Positions 1-8,213 of a stretch of DNA of 64,000 bases are shown one piece after another. Source of the stretch: Palsa-504 sp963744005. Its GTDB lineage: Bacteria; Actinomycetota; Actinomycetes; Streptosporangiales; Streptosporangiaceae. The stretch's first letter is position 1. Each line of letters opens with the position of its first letter. The position numbers were made by a program, and so were the translations under genes. Location: contig CAVURU010000002.1 in the NCBI GenBank assembly GCA_963744005.1, forward strand, positions 124,001 to 188,000, given 5' to 3'. The notes below the pieces were generated by a model, which saw only the letters and a list, made by a program, of their open reading frames with translations, had not been told where the DNA came from and did not search any database.

Positions 1-245
1 AGTACAAGCGCGTCCTGCAGGACCGGGAACGGACCGCGGGACCCGGCCATCTGGAGACGATCGCGGCCCGCGCCGACCTGGCGGCGGCCTATCGCAGTGC
101 CGACCGGCTAGCCGAGGCCGTCCAGCAGTACCGGCGCGCGCTCACCGACAGTGAGCGCCATATCGGTCCCGATCACCCGGCAACCCAGTCCATCCGTGAC
201 AACCTCGACGCTCTCACCCGGATTTGGCCGCCGCGGATACCTTAG
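1..245 (+). CDS. C-terminal end of a tetratricopeptide-repeat protein (partial)
   Basis: An open frame enters from the left edge (first full codon at 3) and stops at 243-245, giving 80 residues. The tail reads as kinesin-light-chain-like TPR units: a repeat with LAAAYRSADRLAEAVQQYRRAL, split by the GPGH and GPDHP turns that mark TPR_10/TPR_12 repeats. In actinomycetes such tails commonly end NB-ARC or AfsR-like ATPase/TPR proteins, but the N-terminal part lies outside the window, so the effector domain is unknown. The stop lies 80 bases before the next gene, and no hairpin was identified between them. Confidence 0.75.
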   Translation, partial: YKRVLQDRERTAGPGHLETIAARADLAAAYRSADRLAEAVQQYRRALTDSERHIGPDHPATQSIRDNLDALTRIWPPRIP

Positions 246-325
246 CGCGCCCAGACCTTTTCCAATGAAGACGCTCCCGCCCGCGCGACACCCTCTGACG
301 CCAAATTTCCGTAAGGGGAACAGTA

Positions 326-1735
326 ATGGCACATGACACGTCCGGAACCAGCGTGGTGAGCGGGGGCACCACGCTAGTCATGCCCAGCGAAGTGGCGGCC
401 CGAATTGACCGGCTGCCGTCGAGCTGGATGTTCTGGGAGATAGCCCTGCTGGTGCAGATGGGCTGGGGGTCCGCGGCGTCGACCGACGGGATCGCCCGGA
501 CTCTCTACCCGTTCTTGTGGCTGCCGGGCCACACGATCACGTCGTTCGAATACTCGACTCTGTATGCGCTTCAGACGGGGATCAGCATCCTGATCGGCGG
601 CTATGCCATCGGGTGGCTGGCCGACAAGATCGGCCGTCGCCGGGCGCTGATCTTGTCCTCACTGCTCGCCGCGCTATTTATCTGGCCGTTCGGCTACGTG
701 ACGAACTTCTGGGGGCTGGCGTTCCTTTCGATCGGCGACACGCTGGGGTTTGCCGGGTTCCTGGCCGTCAACGTCGTGTACATGACCGAGATCACGGGCC
801 CGGCTGTCCGGGGCCGGGTGATCATGGTTTCGCAGGCACTGGCCATCTTCTTGCTGTACGTGGTCATGCTTGGCCTCGTCCCGCACTACTGGGTCCCGGG
901 CCACTACCGGTGGTACCTGTGGCTGATGGCCGGGATGAATCTGGCCATCGCGGTGTTGTTTGCCTGGCGGCTGCCGGAGTCGCCGCGCTGGCTGGAGGCC
1001 AGGGGGCGGCACCGCCGGGCGCGCGGCGTGGTCGAAGGGATGGAGATGCGGGTCAGGCGGCGGCACCCCGTGCTGGCTGAGCCTGACCTGGCGCTGCGGC
1101 AGGTGATGGTCGAGGAGAAGACCAGCATGTCCGCGCCGTTCAGCAGGCAGTACATACTCGTCACCGTCTTCCTGCTGGTAGTGATGGTGCTCGGCTACGG
1201 CGGCATCATCTACGGCAACGGCGCCTACGGCTTCCTGTTCCTGGCCGAGACCCGTCACTACAGCGCCGGCTTCGTCTTCGCGCTGACGACCTGGGCCGGC
1301 GTGGCCAGCACCGTATTCTACATCCTGAACGCCTTGTTCGGCGAACGGATCGAGCGCAAATACGCGCAGCTCATCGGCGCCATCTTGTTTGCCGGAGGGT
1401 GGTACGGCGCCTACGTCGTGCACAGCACCCGGGCCCTGATCTTCTTCTGGATCGTCTTGACGATCGGTACCACATGGTGGCTGTGGAGCATGTACGTGTA
1501 CATTCCCAACAATTTCCCCACCCGGATGCGCGCCTTGGGCACCGGCTGGACGGATGGCGTGGGCCATCTCGGCGCCTGGGGCGGCGTCTTGCTGTCGGGA
1601 CTGGTCTTCACTGCGGCCGCGCCGCTGGGCTGGATCTTGCTGATCACGATCCCGGGCGCGCTGGTCCCCGCCATCTTGGTCTCGGCCTTCGGGGTGCGTC
1701 AGCGCCGCCGGGCGATCGAAGAGCTAGCCCAATAG
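326..1735 (+). CDS. MFS transporter, sugar-porter-like
   Basis: A 469-residue polytopic membrane protein preceded by an AAGGGGA ribosome site 8 bases upstream of ATG. The loop after the third hydrophobic segment carries the MFS signature GWLADKIGRRRAL (about residues 92-104). The end of the first half carries PESPRWLEARGR (about 218-229), the hallmark of the SP (sugar porter) branch that also moves aromatic acids and other organic acids. It precedes a DUF1989-RidA-GntR-amidase cluster in the same direction, which suggests it imports the substrate of that pathway. The substrate itself cannot be read from sequence. Length is normal for the family and no defect is seen. Confidence 0.88.
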   Translation: MAHDTSGTSVVSGGTTLVMPSEVAARIDRLPSSWMFWEIALLVQMGWGSAASTDGIARTLYPFLWLPGHTITSFEYSTLYALQTGISILIGGYAIGWLADKIGRRRALILSSLLAALFIWPFGYVTNFWGLAFLSIGDTLGFAGFLAVNVVYMTEITGPAVRGRVIMVSQALAIFLLYVVMLGLVPHYWVPGHYRWYLWLMAGMNLAIAVLFAWRLPESPRWLEARGRHRRARGVVEGMEMRVRRRHPVLAEPDLALRQVMVEEKTSMSAPFSRQYILVTVFLLVVMVLGYGGIIYGNGAYGFLFLAETRHYSAGFVFALTTWAGVASTVFYILNALFGERIERKYAQLIGAILFAGGWYGAYVVHSTRALIFFWIVLTIGTTWWLWSMYVYIPNNFPTRMRALGTGWTDGVGHLGAWGGVLLSGLVFTAAAPLGWILLITIPGALVPAILVSAFGVRQRRRAIEELAQ

Positions 1736-2064
1736 ATCTGCGTCACAGACAGCTGCGCCGCTTACTCTTCTCGAGGCGTATTGAGAGGTTTGCCATCTCA
1801 TCGCTTAGAAGGCGGCCGACTCTCCCGGAACTTTCCCCGAAACGAACTTCTCGCTCAGTACATCGCAAGGGGTTGAGGCGGGGACAAACTAGTAGCGTCT
1901 GCGGCCAGCGCCGTACTGAAGCTAAGCAGGGCTCGGCATTGTCGCTGCACGATCCGCGATGCTGAAGGACGGAACGCCGCGGCGGCTATTCCACGCGCGC
2001 GGTGGGTAGACGCGGCCGGCCCAGCGCCCTGGCGGGACGTTCGCCGGACACTGGCGGATTTGGC
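1736..2064. other. intergenic stretch without a recognisable gene
   Basis: About 330 bases between the transporter stop and the promoter of the DUF1989 gene. Short frames run through it on both strands, but none has a ribosome site, a plausible start or a family-like sequence. Its 3' end leads into the promoter described next. Confidence 0.5.
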
Positions 2065-2093
2065 TTGACGCAGGATTATATATGACGCACAAT
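2065..2093 (+). promoter_or_regulatory. probable leaderless promoter of the DUF1989 operon
   Basis: TTGACG at 2065-2070, a 17-base spacer, then CACAAT at 2088-2093, ending 7 bases before the ATG at 2101. There is no Shine-Dalgarno sequence before that ATG, so transcription and translation probably start at the same base, as is common in actinobacteria. The heptamer TGACGCA occurs twice, at 2066-2072 and 2083-2089 (17 bases apart), and may be a direct-repeat operator for the GntR regulator encoded downstream. Promoter call from sequence; regulator assignment is inference. Confidence 0.5.
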
Positions 2094-2100
2094 CCTCGCC

Positions 2101-2787
2101 ATGAGTGATGAAGCTTCCGTAGCGGGGGCGCAGGCCGATGGCGCGGGGCCAGCGGCCGAAACGCCGGAGCCGGATCTTCTGCGGCAGGAGATCCTGATCC
2201 CTGGCGGTCACGGCGCGGCCTTTGCCGCCCGGACGGGCCAGCTGGTGGAGATCATTGACCTAGAGGGGCAGCAGGTCGCCGACTTCGTCGCGTTCGCGGA
2301 GCGCAACAGGACCGAGTGGCTGTCCACCACCCATACCCGGTCCGCACTGCTGCGGCTGACCGCCGTCGTCGGGGATCGCCTGGAGAGCAACTGGCGACAC
2401 CCCATGTTCGAGATCATTCGCGATGACGTGGGCCGGAACGACATCATCACGTCGATGTGCGACGACCGGCGCTACCGGCTCGACTACGGGGTCGAAGGCC
2501 ACCGCAGTTGCCGGACGAACTTCACCGAGGCGCTGGAGCCGTGGGGGATCGCCGAGTGGCAGATCCCCGATCCGTTTAACTTCTTCCAGAATGCCCCTAT
2601 TCATCCTGATCGGGCGTTCGGTAACGAGATTCCCACCGGGAAGGCCGGGGACCGTATGGTGCTGCGGACGCTGATGGATTCGATCGTTTCGGTCTCCGCC
2701 TGCCCGCAGGACCTCAATCCGTGCAATGGGTTCCACCCGAGCCCGCTCATGATCCGCATCCTCGGACCGTCGGGAGGTTCCTCATGA
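2101..2787 (+). CDS. DUF1989 (urea carboxylase-associated family) protein
   Basis: A 228-residue protein of the DUF1989 family, the family of proteins associated with urea carboxylase/allophanate hydrolase. The conserved blocks are visible: the Q-V-A-D-F-V-A-F strand (about 59-66), STTHTR (about 76-81), a Cys-containing segment after NDIITSMCDDRRY, HRSCRTNF, and the C-terminal QDLNPCNGFHPSP motif with Cys and His residues that could bind a metal. It is the first gene of a translationally coupled run: its stop overlaps the RidA start as ATGA. The start is the leaderless ATG. The exact reaction of this family member is not known; the context suggests nitrogen-compound breakdown. Confidence 0.85.
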   Translation: MSDEASVAGAQADGAGPAAETPEPDLLRQEILIPGGHGAAFAARTGQLVEIIDLEGQQVADFVAFAERNRTEWLSTTHTRSALLRLTAVVGDRLESNWRHPMFEIIRDDVGRNDIITSMCDDRRYRLDYGVEGHRSCRTNFTEALEPWGIAEWQIPDPFNFFQNAPIHPDRAFGNEIPTGKAGDRMVLRTLMDSIVSVSACPQDLNPCNGFHPSPLMIRILGPSGGSS

Positions 2788-3179
2788 GGCGAATCCGGGT
2801 GCCGGGAGAACTGGCGGAGCCCATTGGCCCCTTCACCGATGCTGTGGAGGCAGGCGGCTTTCTCTATGTCTCGGGCATGCTGTCGCTCGACGCCAACGGA
2901 GACTTCGTGGGCGCCGGCGACGTGGTCAGGCAAACGGAACAGGTGCTGGACAACGTCGGTGCCGTCTTGCGGTCCGTCGGTGCCACCTTCGACGACGTTG
3001 TGCGGGTCGGGGTGTACGTGCGGAACATGGCCCACCGGCCGGTCATCAACACGGTGCGCCGCCGCTACTTCGGCGATGCTCTGCCCACCGCCACGCTAGT
3101 GGAGGTCAGCGCGCTCGCCATCCCGGACGCATTGATAGAAATCGAGACTGTCGCGCTGCTGCCCGGCAAGGATTCCTGA
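2784..3179 (+). CDS. RidA family (YjgF/YER057c/UK114) deaminase
   Basis: A 131-residue protein matching the usual 125-135 residue RidA length. RidA proteins hydrolyse reactive enamine/imine intermediates to ketones and ammonia, and paralogues act in specific catabolic pathways. Visible marks are GPFTDAV near the N-terminus, LYVSGMLSLDANG, the helix VRQTEQVLDNVGAVL, and VRVGVYVRNM. The family's binding Arg would be expected in the C-terminal segment, which here reads ALPTATLVEVSALAIPDALIEIETVA. I chose the ATG at 2784 because it overlaps the previous stop (ATGA) and gives the family N-terminus; an upstream in-frame start at 2721 would add 21 unrelated residues. Confidence 0.88.
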   Translation: MRRIRVPGELAEPIGPFTDAVEAGGFLYVSGMLSLDANGDFVGAGDVVRQTEQVLDNVGAVLRSVGATFDDVVRVGVYVRNMAHRPVINTVRRRYFGDALPTATLVEVSALAIPDALIEIETVALLPGKDS

Positions 3180-3239
3180 CAACCCTGGCGCTGGCCGTCA
3201 GGATCGGCAGGGTGATGTCGACGTTCTGGGTCGAAAGCC

Positions 3240-3956
3240 ATGACTGATAAGAGTGATCGAGGAGACCCCGGCGCCCGTCACCCAGGCGAAACCGGCGACG
3301 ATCCCGCAGCCGCGATGCGGCAGCCGATGCATCGGCCACGGGGCACATATGTGAGCAAGAGCGACATGGTCACCGACGTACTCAGAGACCTCATTACAGG
3401 CGGTCTTGTGTCGCCGGGCACGCCGCTTCGACAGCGCGACCTTGCCGAACAGTTTGACGTGAGCTACACGCCGGTGCGCGAGGCGCTCCGGCGGCTCGAG
3501 TCAGAGGGCCTGGTGGTTACCGACGTGCACCGGGGGGCCACCGTAGCCCTCACTGAGTCGGAGGAGCTGGAAGAGAACTACAGGATCCTGGCTGCCCTGG
3601 AGGCACTGGCTGGAAGCCTTGCGGTGGCCAAGATCACCGACGATGACCTCGCGGATATCGAAGCTCGCTACCGGGAGGTTGCGGCGTGCCCGCCGGATGA
3701 CGACCGGCTGGCGGAACTCAACCGGCAATTTCATTTTCGGATCTACGAATGCGCGCGCTCGCCGATGCTTCTTCTCCTCATGAGGTTGCTGTGGCGGTCG
3801 TTCCCGCACGGCCCGCAAGCCGGGCGGCCGCACCAGGAATCGGTTCGGCAGCACGATGCCCTCGTCAGGGCACTCAAACACAGAGATGAGGAGCAGGTGA
3901 CCGTCATAATCCGCGACCATGTCCTCGGCAGCATTAAGTACCTGCCGCAGCGATGA
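3240..3956 (+). CDS. GntR family regulator, FadR/FCD subfamily
   Basis: A 238-residue regulator. The winged helix lies at about residues 40-105 (SKSDMVTDVLRDLI, then the recognition helix VSYTPVREALRRLESEGLV, with the wing VTDVHRGATV). An all-helical FCD ligand domain follows, with the Asp/His pattern of metal- or acid-binding members (NRQFHFRIYECARS; a C-terminal RDHV). About 30 residues precede the helix-turn-helix and the ATG has only a weak ribosome site, so a later start is possible. The stop overlaps the amidase start (ATGA). FCD regulators are usually released from DNA by a carboxylate intermediate of the pathway they control, so this is the likely local regulator. Confidence 0.88.
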   Translation: MTDKSDRGDPGARHPGETGDDPAAAMRQPMHRPRGTYVSKSDMVTDVLRDLITGGLVSPGTPLRQRDLAEQFDVSYTPVREALRRLESEGLVVTDVHRGATVALTESEELEENYRILAALEALAGSLAVAKITDDDLADIEARYREVAACPPDDDRLAELNRQFHFRIYECARSPMLLLLMRLLWRSFPHGPQAGRPHQESVRQHDALVRALKHRDEEQVTVIIRDHVLGSIKYLPQR

Positions 3957-5383
3957 CCGGGTGGGAACAGCTGGGTATCGGCGGTCTGTCCCAAGGCTTC
4001 CTTTCGGGTCGGCTGAGCCCTCCGGCGGTGCTGGACGAAGCTCTGGCTGGGATCGCCGCCGCCAACGATGACCTCTCGGCGTTTGTCGCGATCGACGCCG
4101 ATGGCGCCCGCCGCGCCGCCGCGGCGGCCGACGCGGAACTCAAGCGCGGCCGGTGGCGAGGACAGCTACACGGCGTGCCGATCGCCGTAAAAGAACTGTT
4201 CGACGTCGAGCGCCTGCCCGCTACCTACGGTTCGTACGCACTCGCCGACGCCGTAGCCTCCGCCGACGCGGAGGTGGTCAGGCGCCTCAGGCGGGCGGGC
4301 GCCGTCATCGTAGGCCTGACGAGATCGCACGAGTTCGGCTGGGGCATTACGACACAGCACCCAAGCGGGGCGGGGACCCGCAACCCGTGGCACCCGGACT
4401 TCATCAGTGGCGGATCGAGCGGTGGGGCTGCCGCTGCCGTGGCGGCCGGCCTTATCCCGGCCGCGCTGGCCAGCGACACCGGCGGGTCCATCCGCATCCC
4501 GGCAGCACTGTGCGGCGTAGCCGGCCTCAAGCCGACGTTCGGCCGGATCCCGCGCGACGGCTGCGTGCCGCTGGCGCCCTCGCTTGACACCCCTGGCTTC
4601 ATCGCACGCACGCCACACGACCTTGCCATCTTGCTCGAGGCCAGCGCGGGCTGGTCGGCGGCAGACCCGGCCAGCCTGATCCCCCGGATGGAAAACCCCG
4701 GACCATGGCCGCCGACGCTGGCCGGCCGCCGGGTGGGAGTTTCGCCGGACTTGCTCGGCACGGGGATCGCCGCGCCGCACCTAGCCGCCTATCAGCGGGC
4801 GATGGATATCCTCTCCGGCCTTGATGCCACGATCGTCGAGCTCAGGCTGCCAGCAGCGGCCGAGTACCTGGATGCGTTCACCTCCATCCAGATGGCCGAG
4901 GCCTACGACGTGCACCACCGGCAACTCGGGCTCTTCCCCAGCCGCGCCGCCGCTTATGGCGAGGATGTCCGTCGACGGCTAGAACGCGCGCGGTCAGTCG
5001 ACATGGGCCTGTACTTCGCCGCCTGTGATCGTCGGCGCCACCTGGCCGCCGCGCTCGACGTCGCGCTTGCCTCCGTGGACGGTCTTCTCACTCCGGTCAA
5101 CACCTGCACCCCGCCCCGGCGAGCCGACCCGGACCACGTCATGGCACCCGACGGCAGCCGCCAGCCGTTCCGGGACTTCATCATGGGCTATACCGTCCCG
5201 CAGAACCTGGCGGGCGTCCCGTCGGTGACGATCCGCGCAGGCACCGACGAGATGGGCCTGCCGTGCGGCGTTCAGTTGACCTCGGCCCGTGGACGGGAAC
5301 TCGCCACGCTGCAGCTGGCTGAAATCCTCGACCGGGAACTGGGCTTCACCACGTCCCCTGACCGGCTGGGATCGGACCAGTGA
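3953..5383 (+). CDS. amidase (amidase-signature family)
   Basis: A 476-residue amidase-signature enzyme that hydrolyses a carboxamide to acid and ammonia. The Ser-cisSer-Lys triad is in place: Lys80 in GVPIAVKEL, the SGGSSGG loop with Ser155/Ser156, and the nucleophile Ser179 in SDTGGSIRIPAA, followed by GLKPTFGR. The rest (LLTPVNTCTPPRR, GYTVPQNLAGVPSVTI) follows the family to its end. Its start is coupled to the GntR stop by ATGA. With DUF1989 and RidA proteins upstream, it probably performs a hydrolytic nitrogen-release step; the substrate could be a ureido acid, a carbamoyl compound or an amide. Confidence 0.9.
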   Translation: MTGWEQLGIGGLSQGFLSGRLSPPAVLDEALAGIAAANDDLSAFVAIDADGARRAAAAADAELKRGRWRGQLHGVPIAVKELFDVERLPATYGSYALADAVASADAEVVRRLRRAGAVIVGLTRSHEFGWGITTQHPSGAGTRNPWHPDFISGGSSGGAAAAVAAGLIPAALASDTGGSIRIPAALCGVAGLKPTFGRIPRDGCVPLAPSLDTPGFIARTPHDLAILLEASAGWSAADPASLIPRMENPGPWPPTLAGRRVGVSPDLLGTGIAAPHLAAYQRAMDILSGLDATIVELRLPAAAEYLDAFTSIQMAEAYDVHHRQLGLFPSRAAAYGEDVRRRLERARSVDMGLYFAACDRRRHLAAALDVALASVDGLLTPVNTCTPPRRADPDHVMAPDGSRQPFRDFIMGYTVPQNLAGVPSVTIRAGTDEMGLPCGVQLTSARGRELATLQLAEILDRELGFTTSPDRLGSDQ

Positions 5384-5484
5384 CCTCCTCTGCGTGAATG
5401 GGTCCGGTCTTTTCCGGATGGGGAATTTCTGGTGAAGGTCAGGGCGCTCTCATGTGGCGTCAAGGCAGGAAGGACGGAGACGAG

Positions 5485-6435
5485 ATGCAAAGGCGACGGA
5501 TCGGCTCGCTCGAGGTGACGGTCGTCGGCATCGGCTGCGACAACTTCGGCGGCCGTATGGACGAGGCTCGCACTCGGGAAGTCGTGAACGCCGCGCTCGA
5601 CTCCGGAGTGAACTTCTTCGACACCGCCGACGTATACCCAGTAGTGCCGCCAGGTCTCTCCACGAAGAGCGAAGAGATCATGGGCCGGGCGCTCAAAGGG
5701 CGCCGCGACGAGGCCGTGATCGCCACTAAATTCGGCGCGAAGATCGACGATGGCCGCCCCGGAGGAGCTCGACCCGAGTACATCCGCAAGGCACTGGACG
5801 CCAGCCTGAGCCGGCTCGCGACAGACCGCATCGACCTTTACCAGCTCCACAGCCCAGATTCGGCCACCCCCATTACGGATACCCTCGGCACTCTCGGGGA
5901 GCTGGTCGATGCCGGCAAGATCATAGAGATCGGCTGTTCGAATTTCAATGTGGAACAGATCCGCCAGGCGAGGTCTGCATGGCAGCCCGGACGTCCTGGT
6001 TTCGTGAGCGTCCAGAACGAGTACAGCCTCCTCGTACGAAGAGATGAGCTGGACGTGCTCCCGGAGTGCGACAGGGCGGGTCTTGCCTATTTGCCGTATT
6101 TTCCGCTCTACAACGGCCTCCTCACAGGCAAGTACCGGCGCGGCGCAGATCAACCAAAAGGCACCCGCCTCACCACGGCCCCGGCCGAGCAGCAGGCACG
6201 CGTATTCTCCGAGCACAATCTCGACGTCGTCGAGGCACTCGCCAGCTATGCCGAGCAACGCGGGCACACTATCCTCGAACTGGCCTTTGCCCGGCTTCTG
6301 GCCCACCCCGCTCTCGCATCAGTGATCGCAGGAGCCACATCAGCCGAGCAGGTCTCCGCGAACATTGCAGCCAGCTCGTGGACCCTCTCCCCCGAAGAGA
6401 TCACCGAGATAGACCAGATAGCGCCTATTTCGTGA
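5485..6435 (+). CDS. aldo/keto reductase
   Basis: A 316-residue NADPH-dependent AKR with a TIM barrel. The catalytic tetrad is visible as Asp46, Tyr51 (FFDTADVY), Lys82 (VIATKFG) and His122 (LYQLHSPD); the nucleotide-binding end shows GATSAEQVSANIAA. The start at 5485 has GGAGACGAG directly upstream and gives the family N-terminus; an in-frame ATG at 5398 would add 29 non-homologous residues. It follows the amidase by 101 bases on the same strand, so it may belong to the same pathway by reducing an aldehyde released by it, but it is not translationally coupled. Confidence 0.88.
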   Translation: MQRRRIGSLEVTVVGIGCDNFGGRMDEARTREVVNAALDSGVNFFDTADVYPVVPPGLSTKSEEIMGRALKGRRDEAVIATKFGAKIDDGRPGGARPEYIRKALDASLSRLATDRIDLYQLHSPDSATPITDTLGTLGELVDAGKIIEIGCSNFNVEQIRQARSAWQPGRPGFVSVQNEYSLLVRRDELDVLPECDRAGLAYLPYFPLYNGLLTGKYRRGADQPKGTRLTTAPAEQQARVFSEHNLDVVEALASYAEQRGHTILELAFARLLAHPALASVIAGATSAEQVSANIAASSWTLSPEEITEIDQIAPIS

Positions 6436-6743
6436 ACGAACCTCTCCACCCGCCGGACAAGATTCCCAGCAGCTGCCCAGGTAGGACAGCACAGCTCATT
6501 GGCGGGCACGAGGGGTGAGTCGGCCTTCGGGCCGGGTTCTGTCAGAACGCTCTCCAAGGCGCAGTGCCGCCGCCCGGTGCTGGCGGGCTGTAGCGTTTCG
6601 CCGGATGTTCCAGTGCATCGGAGGGGGATGCGGTTTAGCGACTGTTAGTGTTGAAATCAGGGGGAGCCGGGCGTTTTGGTAGGCATGTTCCTGGAGATGG
6701 CTGCTCTGACCTCGGCCACTACGACCCCTGCATGGAGGTCCTT
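6436..6743. other. intergenic stretch with a short RNase P-like segment and a UUCG hairpin
   Basis: No coding region is supported here. At 6521-6534 the sequence CGGCC-TTCG-GGCCG forms a five-pair hairpin with a stable UUCG loop, about 85 bases after the aldo/keto reductase stop, and could end that transcript. Read on the minus strand, 6510-6545 begins GACAGAACCCGGCC and ends GGCCGACTC, which resembles, from memory, the 3' terminus of bacterial RNase P RNA. The rest of that RNA is not present beside it. Confidence 0.35.
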
Positions 6744-7127
6744 GTGACGCATCCGGCTTCCAGCCCGCAGCCACCGCCTGACGCGCTGGCCAGCGCGCTG
6801 AAACGCACTGAGCTGCAGCACCGGCCATCTTCGATTCCCGGGCGAGAGATCGTGCAGGTTCTGACCGAAATCCCGGTCGGGGTGGAATCCGGCTGGCACA
6901 CCCATCCCGGCGAGGAGGTCGGGTACATCGCCGCCGGGACGGTCGAGATGGCCATCCGCGGACAGCTCGCTCTCACCCTGAAGGCCGGCGACGGTTTTCT
7001 CATCCCGCCGCGCACACCCCACAACGCCCGTGACCTCGGTCCCGGCACCGGGCACATGCTGTCCACCTACATCGTCGAGGTCGGGCAGCCATTGTCCTCG
7101 TTCGTTGTGAAGCCGTCCGACCAGTGA
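6744..7127 (+). CDS. small cupin-domain protein
   Basis: A 127-residue single-domain cupin. The first cupin motif reads ESGWHTHPGEEVGYIAAG (two His and a Glu as metal ligands) and the second LKAGDGFLIPPRTPHNARD (the later His). Secreted or cytosolic dioxygenase/isomerase-like and sensor roles are all known for such proteins, so no reaction is assigned. I chose GTG at 6744 because GGAGG lies five bases upstream; ATG at 6732 contains that GGAGG in its own codons and is less likely. It is followed after 157 bases by an alpha/beta hydrolase on the same strand. Confidence 0.8.
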   Translation: MTHPASSPQPPPDALASALKRTELQHRPSSIPGREIVQVLTEIPVGVESGWHTHPGEEVGYIAAGTVEMAIRGQLALTLKAGDGFLIPPRTPHNARDLGPGTGHMLSTYIVEVGQPLSSFVVKPSDQ

Positions 7128-7284
7128 ACTACCTGGCTCGGCCAGCCACTACCCTGCCCGGCAGCAGCCTGCTGGCCCCGGGCTTGCAGGCTGGCTGTTC
7201 AGCCCGTCCTGAATCAGCCGGTTCCGTCCCGATCCCGCAGTCGCATCCCAGCCAACCCGTCATCGTGATCCAGGAGGAACTCTC

Positions 7285-8028
7285 ATGACTGACGCCACTG
7301 ACGCGGCCAGCTCTGGCCTCACCGTCGCTCTCGTCCACGGCGCGTTCGCCGACAGCTCCGGCTGGAACGAGGTGGTCGAACAGTTGCAAGCCGCCGGGAT
7401 CGCGGTGCAGGCCATCTCCAACCCGCTGCGGGGCATCACCGCCGACGCTGCCTACGTCGCCAGCGCCATCCGGCAGATCCCCGGCCGCGTGCTCGCCGTC
7501 GGCCACTCCTACGGCGGGGCGATCATCACCAACGCTGCACCCCTGGCCAGTAACGTCGTCGGCCTCGTTTATGTCGCCGCCTTCGCGCCCGATGAAGGCG
7601 AGACCCTCGGCGCCATCGAAGGTGATTCCAAGGACAGTGTCCTGAACAGCGCCTTGCCTCAGCTGCAATACCCGACCGGGCAGGGCACCGAGACTGCGGC
7701 GGAATTCGCGATCGACCCGGCCAAGTTCCACGACGCATTCGCGGCCGACCTGACCGCGGAACAAGCCGCCGTCATGGCCGCCACCCAGCGCCCCGTCGCC
7801 GCAGCAGCGTTCGCCGAATCCAACGGGACGCCGGGCTGGAAGAACCTGCCATCCTGGGCCGTCGTAGCCACCGGCGACAAGGCCGCTGGCAGCGACGTCG
7901 TCCGTTCCATGGCCCAGCGCGCCGGGGCGGCAATAACCGAGGTTGAGGGATCCCACGTGATCATGATTTCCCAGCCTCAAGCTGTCACCGACGTGATCCG
8001 CCAGGCGATCGACCACATCACGCGCTAA
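7285..8028 (+). CDS. alpha/beta hydrolase
   Basis: A 247-residue alpha/beta hydrolase with AGGAGGAACTCTC before its ATG. The oxyanion strand VALVHGAFADSSGWN is followed by the nucleophile elbow GHSYGG (Ser at about residue 74). The late Asp is probably in the VVATGDKA strand and the His in EGSHVIMISQP near the C-terminus. This form (HGAFADSSGW, with a short lid) is common in actinobacterial esterases annotated only as alpha/beta hydrolases. A strong hairpin at 8151-8186 ends the transcript. The substrate is unknown. Confidence 0.87.
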   Translation: MTDATDAASSGLTVALVHGAFADSSGWNEVVEQLQAAGIAVQAISNPLRGITADAAYVASAIRQIPGRVLAVGHSYGGAIITNAAPLASNVVGLVYVAAFAPDEGETLGAIEGDSKDSVLNSALPQLQYPTGQGTETAAEFAIDPAKFHDAFAADLTAEQAAVMAATQRPVAAAAFAESNGTPGWKNLPSWAVVATGDKAAGSDVVRSMAQRAGAAITEVEGSHVIMISQPQAVTDVIRQAIDHITR

Positions 8029-8150
8029 CAGTGCAGCGAGCTGATTTCTCCAGCAGAATCATCTGCGGTTCACGTCCGGCGAGGCCGGCTGTCAGCGACC
8101 CGGGACAAGCCCGCTTGGCCGCACCAGCAGTCTGCGCGCTCTGCGTTCCG

Positions 8151-8186
8151 GGGTGACCCCGACACTGAATCGGGTCGGGGTCACCC
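8151..8186. terminator. bidirectional hairpin between convergent genes
   Basis: A perfect 13-base-pair stem, GGGTGACCCCGAC (8151-8163) with GTCGGGGTCACCC (8174-8186), and a 10-base loop. It sits between the convergent ends of the alpha/beta hydrolase (8028) and the azoreductase (8214), the normal place for a shared terminator. There is no T-run, as often in high-GC actinobacteria. Confidence 0.7.
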
Positions 8187-8213
8187 TGCTCTGGGGGCGA
8201 CACCGTGGTTGTT

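Noticed and set aside
674..1567. A 297-residue minus-strand frame under the first transporter
   Set aside because: Composition (Gln, His, Pro, Arg) is the reverse of a membrane gene, and the transporter on the other strand is certain.
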